Shown here: piece by piece, positions 60,971-64,000 of the stretch
How positions within the stretch are numbered: the first letter of the stretch is position 1
Layout: each line of letters opens with the position of its first letter
NCBI GenBank assembly: GCA_030678995.1
Contig: JAUXTQ010000046.1
Location: forward strand, 1-64,000
Length of the DNA: 64,000 nt
Origin: Caulobacter sp.
GTDB lineage: Bacteria; Pseudomonadota; Alphaproteobacteria; Caulobacterales; Caulobacteraceae
Direction: 5' to 3'
The notes under the pieces: generated by a model
The model's input: the letters and a program-made list of their open reading frames with translations, nothing else
What the model was told of the DNA's origin: nothing
Databases searched by the model: none
Program-made: the position numbers and the translations under genes

Positions 60971-61261
60971 TCATCCCGCCTCTCGCGCCCATTTCCCGCC
61001 GCTACCGTGGTAGGTTTCTGCAGAAAGCGAGAATAGTTGACCGCAGCTCCTACAGCGAAAGCGATGCGAGACGATATCGTCCCATGGGCCCTCCGCGCTG
61101 ACTTCGCTGAATGGTCCGGAGCGCCAGACGCCCTCCGTAGCATCTTCCTCAATACGTCCGTCCTCAACCGCGCCTTTGGCCATCGAAATGGCCCGAGCAA
61201 GGTCTGCGGGTAGCCGGATTTGTAGCGTCGTGCCGATTGCCCGGCATCTGTCGCAAGCCAA
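60971..61261 (-). CDS. Hypothetical protein with two CxxC pairs, 96 aa
   Basis: The N-terminal MACDRCRAIG and later FRCRSCGQLFSLSAETYHGS each hold a CxxC pair, suggesting one zinc ribbon of the kind found in small nucleic-acid-binding or chaperone proteins. The middle is IRLPADLARAISMAKGAVED GRIEEDATEGVWRSG. No family is recognised with certainty. Alone on the minus strand. Confidence 0.65.
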   Translation of the reverse strand: MACDRCRAIGTTLQIRLPADLARAISMAKGAVEDGRIEEDATEGVWRSGPFSEVSAEGPWDDIVSHRFRCRSCGQLFSLSAETYHGSGGKWAREAG

Positions 61262-61395
61262 TGGTCAATCTCCGGCGCGCTGAATAGGAATGGTCGATAA
61301 TGCGCGGCTCGGGTGATCGCGCAACGGTCGGTTTCGACCCCTCGCCGCGCCCCAAACAGTCAGCTTCATCCCCAAAGCACCCCCCGCCCTTCTGC

Positions 61396-61520
61396 CTTGG
61401 CGGAGCATTGCGCGAGCGGGCGTCTTGCTCAAGGACCGGCTTCGCCGGCCGCGACGCGGCGGCCCGCAGGGCCGTCCTTGACCAAGGCGACCGCTCGCGC
61501 TCCCATTCCATCAAGGCTTT
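61396..61520. repeat. Imperfect palindrome family with GCCGCGACGCGGC, copy 2
   Basis: CCTTGGCGGAGCATTGCGCG, then TCAAGGACCGGCTTCGCCGG CCGCGACGCGGC ... GGGCCGTCCTTGA and CCATTCCATCAAGG. The order of blocks matches 10409-10535. It is in the 435-base gap 61262-61696, which has no gene. Confidence 0.78.
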
Positions 61521-61548
61521 GGGGCGAGTGTCATCAGGCCTCTCCCAA

Positions 61549-61610
61549 ATTCCGCTCATCCTCGCGGAAGCGAGGACCCAGGTTTGCGGCCGGTGCACTC
61601 ACGGTCGGGG
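61549..61610. repeat. Long inverted repeat, left copy (GIY-YIG locus)
   Basis: AATTCCGCTCATCCTCGCGG AAGCGAGGACCCAGGTTTGC GGCCGGTGCACTCAC. It is the inverse of 62083-62142 over about 55 bases. A shorter third copy (CCTGGGTCCTCCCTTCCGCG AGAATGAGCGG) is at 61650-61682. Confidence 0.8.
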
Positions 61611-61696
61611 ATGTGTTCGCTTACCCCATGATGAGCCGCTGCATCGAAAACCCTGGGTCCTCCCTTCCGCGAGAATGAGCGGGGTGTTTGGGTGGT

Positions 61697-61980
61697 TCAG
61701 CAAATCTCCGGGTACAGGTCCCGCCATCCGGGATTGGTCTTCTCGATCAGTTCGATCTTCCGGGCCCGCCTCCAGACCTTCATCTGCCGCTCCCGGCGGA
61801 AGGCGTCTTCGCGGGTGTCGAAGGCCTCGAACCAAACCAGCATCTTCACGCCGTATCGGCTGGTGAATCCCGGCGTGAGCCCTTCGCGGTGCTCGCCGGC
61901 CCGGCGCACGACGCTGTCGGTCGACCCGATGTAGAGCGTCCCGTTCCGCTGGCTCGCGAGGATGTAGCGTAGAAGGCCAT
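61697..61980 (-). pseudogene. GIY-YIG nuclease gene with an N-terminal frameshift
   Basis: From ATG 61980 the frame reads MAFY and then breaks. In the next frame the sequence continues YILASQRNGTLYIGSTDSVV RRAGEHREGLTPGFTSRYGV KMLVWFEAFDTREDAFRRER QMKVWRR. The restored product would be MAFYVYILASQ..., a normal ~95-residue GIY-YIG protein. One base is missing at about 61965-61970. GIY and YIG elements are otherwise intact. Either a pseudogene or a sequence error. Compare the intact member at 40469. Confidence 0.82.
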
Positions 61981-62082
61981 GTGCACTTCAGCGAGAGCTG
62001 TTCGATGAATGCTCTTTCGTCGTGTGTTTCTGGATCTATCAATCCGTAGCGGCAGCCTGATCGGAGCCAGACATCCCTTAAA

Positions 62083-62142
62083 GTGAGTGCACCGGCCGTA
62101 AACCTGGGTCCTCGCTTCCGAGAGGATGAGCGGAGTTGGGGA
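62083..62142. repeat. Long inverted repeat, right copy (GIY-YIG locus)
   Basis: GTGAGTGCACCGGCCGTAAA CCTGGGTCCTCGCTTCCGAG AGGATGAGCGGAGTT, inverse of the left copy at 61549-61603 with few mismatches. The pair encloses the GIY-YIG pseudogene. Confidence 0.8.
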
Positions 62143-62168
62143 TAGCCCTTCCATGCCCCCGTTCCTGC

Positions 62169-63374
62169 TCAGGTAATCTCCACCCTCTTTCCCACCACCG
62201 TCAGCGCCATCGCCGCGACCCCGGCCAACAACACGATCGGCACGGTCGACATGACCACCTGCTGGGTGGTCGCCCCGCCGCCGAGCAGCTGGCCGGCCAG
62301 CACCGGACCCATCGCCGAGCCGAAGCGGCCCGCCGCGATCGCCGCGCCGACGCCGGTTCCGCGCACCGCCGGGGCGTAGTAGCCCGGCCCCACGCCGTAG
62401 AGGCCGAACTGGGTGGCCATGACCAGGAAGCCAAGGGCGAAGGCCAGGGCGGCGGTGACCGGCAGACCCGTCGCCGGCGCGGCCAGGGCGAACAGCACCG
62501 CCACCAGCCCGACGACGGACGCCGCCAGCGGCCAGCGGGCGCCCATCCTGTCGATGGTCAGGCCGACGATGACCCCGCCCGCCGCGCCGCCGAGATTGAA
62601 CAGGGTCGAGATGCCGGCCGCCGCCTTGCCCTCCACACCCCGGGCGACCAGCAGGCTGGGCAGCCAGTTGAGGAACAGGTGCAGCACCAGGGCGATGGCG
62701 GCGTAGGACACCCACAGGCTCAGCGTGGTCCCCAGCCGCCCCCTGCCGAACAGGGCGGCCAGGCCCGCGCCCTTCGCCGGCGCCTGGGCGCGGACGCCGG
62801 TCTCCGGCAACCAGGCCCACAGGGCCAGGGCCAGCACCAGCGGCGCGCCCCCCCCGACCAGGAAGATCACGCGCCAGTCAGCGGCGGCCAGGTCGGTCCG
62901 GGCCAGCAACCCGACCAGCGCCCCGCCCATCGGCAGGCCGGCCGTGACGCCTGACACCACGGCTGTCCGGCGGCCAGGGCTGGCCAGTTCCGAGGCCATG
63001 GCGATCAGCATCGGCATGGCGCCGCCCAGCCCCAGCCCGGTCAGGAACCGCACGGCCAGCAGCGGCGCGTAGGCGTGTATCATCGCGGTGCCGAGAGAAA
63101 ACAGGCCGAACACCGTCATCGCCGTCAGCAGCACCGGCTTGCGGCCCACCCGGTCCGACAGCGGCCCGGCGCAGGCAGCCCCGAAAAACAGGCCGATCAG
63201 GCTGGCGCTGAACGCCCAGCCGGCCTGCGGCCGGGTCAGCCCCAGATCCGGCATCATCTTCGGCGCCGCCACGCCCATCGAGGCGATGTCGAACCCCTCC
63301 AGCATGGCCGCCAGCAGGCACAGGCCAATGGCGATCAGGACCGTGCGGCCGGCGGGCTGGGTCGTGGCGGTCAT
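62169..63374 (-). CDS. MFS transporter, AAHS (aromatic acid:H+ symporter)-like
   Basis: A 401-residue protein with 12 membrane helices. LCLLAAMLEGFDIASMGVAA PKMMPDLGLT is the AAHS family start, with Asp in the first helix (GFDIASMG), and GPLSDRVGRKPVLLTAMTVF G the loop 2-3 motif. Family members take up aromatic acids with protons. No degradative genes are nearby, so the substrate is unknown. Divergent from the M20 gene. Confidence 0.85.
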   Translation of the reverse strand: MTATTQPAGRTVLIAIGLCLLAAMLEGFDIASMGVAAPKMMPDLGLTRPQAGWAFSASLIGLFFGAACAGPLSDRVGRKPVLLTAMTVFGLFSLGTAMIHAYAPLLAVRFLTGLGLGGAMPMLIAMASELASPGRRTAVVSGVTAGLPMGGALVGLLARTDLAAADWRVIFLVGGGAPLVLALALWAWLPETGVRAQAPAKGAGLAALFGRGRLGTTLSLWVSYAAIALVLHLFLNWLPSLLVARGVEGKAAAGISTLFNLGGAAGGVIVGLTIDRMGARWPLAASVVGLVAVLFALAAPATGLPVTAALAFALGFLVMATQFGLYGVGPGYYAPAVRGTGVGAAIAAGRFGSAMGPVLAGQLLGGGATTQQVVMSTVPIVLLAGVAAMALTVVGKRVEIT

Positions 63375-63455
63375 GGGCTCCCCCCGAAGCGGACGACTCG
63401 GAGCCTAGACTGGCCTCGGGCCGGTGCGAAGCGCCGCTGGAGGGGGTTGGATGGA

Positions 63456-63483
63456 GGGGACACGCACTGAAGTGCATGTCCCC
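63456..63483. repeat. GGGACA palindrome (type A), single
   Basis: GGGGACACGCACTGAAGTGC ATGTCCCC, identical to the right half of the pair at 47335-47420. It is in the divergent promoter region of the MFS and M20 genes, an unusual place because the other copies flank stop codons. Confidence 0.85.
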
Positions 63484-63557
63484 GCGCCCGGGCGGGATGA
63501 CAGGCCCGGCCCCGACCCCCTACAATCCGCCTCAACAAATAAATCGGGGAGGATCGC

Positions 63558-64000
63558 ATGAAAGTCTGGACCAGGGTCGCGCTCGGCGCGGTCGCGGTGG
63601 TCGTGTTGCTGGCGGGGGTGGTCACCGTCCGCACCCTGACCTTCAAGCCCGGGGCGCAGGCCGATCTGTCGGCGATCAGGCTGGAACCCGCCACGCCGGT
63701 GGACCAGGCGAAGGCCGCGCAGCACCTGTCCGAGGCGATCCGGATTCTGACCATCAGCCACCAGGACAAGGCCGAGAATCAGTGGGCCGAGTGGGACAGG
63801 TTGCACGCCTGGCTGGCCGCCACCTATCCCGCCGCCCACGCGGCCATGACCCGCGAGATCCTGCCCAACAAGGCGCTGGTTTACACCTGGAAGGGCTCTG
63901 ACCCGTCCCTCGCCCCGGTGGTGTTGATGGCGCACCAGGACGTGGTGCCGGTCACGTCCGGGACCGAGCAGGACTGGAAGCACCCGCCGTTCGCCGGCGT
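63558..64000 (+). CDS. M20 family metallopeptidase, N-terminal part
   Basis: Starts MKVWTRVALGAVAVVVLLAG with a membrane anchor (residues 8-25); GGGGAGG lies five bases upstream. The visible 147 residues include APVVLMAHQDVVPVTSGTEQ DWKHPPFAG, the first metal ligand motif (HxD) of PM20D1-type carboxypeptidases. The window ends before the catalytic domain. Peptide or N-acyl amino acid hydrolysis is expected from the family. Confidence 0.85.
   Translation, partial: MKVWTRVALGAVAVVVLLAGVVTVRTLTFKPGAQADLSAIRLEPATPVDQAKAAQHLSEAIRILTISHQDKAENQWAEWDRLHAWLAATYPAAHAAMTREILPNKALVYTWKGSDPSLAPVVLMAHQDVVPVTSGTEQDWKHPPFAG

Overview
The window is a GC-rich alphaproteobacterial chromosome segment, most likely from Caulobacteraceae (Caulobacter/Phenylobacterium type). 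This is inferred from a DUF2312 protein matching the nucleoid protein GapR, a CpdR-type single-domain response regulator, an aa3-oxidase subunit IV peptide, a split PntAA/PntAB/PntB transhydrogenase, an ethylmalonyl-CoA pathway locus, an RsaD/RsaE-like type I exporter and dense families of intergenic palindromes. No phage, integrase, transposase, CRISPR array or rRNA is seen. It reads as core chromosome with small accessory pieces.

Layout. 1-5.1 kb: SerA C-terminus, a host-attachment family protein, a diguanylate cyclase, purE-purK, COQ9 and rpsU, which appears to start with CTG. 5.2-10.9 kb: NatAB-like ABC exporter, M23 peptidase, a frameshifted DUF1801 gene and a DUF4160-DUF2442 pair. 10.9-14.6 kb: proton-translocating transhydrogenase with an extra small membrane gene inside the operon, then cytochrome oxidase subunit IV. 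14.8-24.5 kb: hydrolases, thioesterase, oligoendopeptidase F, LysR regulator, sigma-54 response regulator with a coupled 41-residue gene, APH-like kinase, RNase T2. 24.6-33.8 kb: gapR, HAD phosphatase, rpmJ, lytic transglycosylase, MFS, motA, Ala-rich lipoprotein, mnmC. 33.8-38.8 kb: type I secretion ATPase and membrane fusion protein, divergent from a LuxR-type HTH gene with a puzzling reading-frame arrangement. 38.8-45 kb: two enoyl-CoA hydratases, GIY-YIG protein, tRNA-Val, cpdR, N-formylglutamate amidohydrolase, a candidate minus-strand small RNA, typA. 45-56.5 kb: DbpA-like DEAD-box helicase, SnoaL proteins, aminotransferase, SDR, alpha-L-fucosidase, extensin-like protein, AhpD-like protein, MntA-HepT toxin-antitoxin, MFS. 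56.5-64 kb: ethylmalonyl-CoA mutase, enoyl-CoA hydratase and crotonyl-CoA carboxylase/reductase, a frameshifted GIY-YIG gene, AAHS-type MFS and the start of an M20 peptidase.

How genes work together. ecm and ccr are two diagnostic enzymes of the ethylmalonyl-CoA pathway for acetyl-CoA assimilation. The pnt operon supplies NADPH, which Ccr uses. gapR, cpdR and motA are cell-cycle or motility genes.

Most unusual signals: (i) a candidate ~80-nt small RNA at 42.64-42.72 kb with a promoter, a palindromic operator between its -35 and -10, a CCUCCC anti-Shine-Dalgarno stretch and a strong terminator; (ii) related TGC-N3-GCA palindromes in the ecm and ccr promoter regions; (iii) several families of palindromes that share GGGACA/TGTCCC feet and sit beside stop codons, with no transposase in the window; (iv) three genes or loci whose frames break in or near G-runs; (v) the CTG start of rpsU; (vi) a histone-H1-like Ala/Lys/Pro tail on PntAA.
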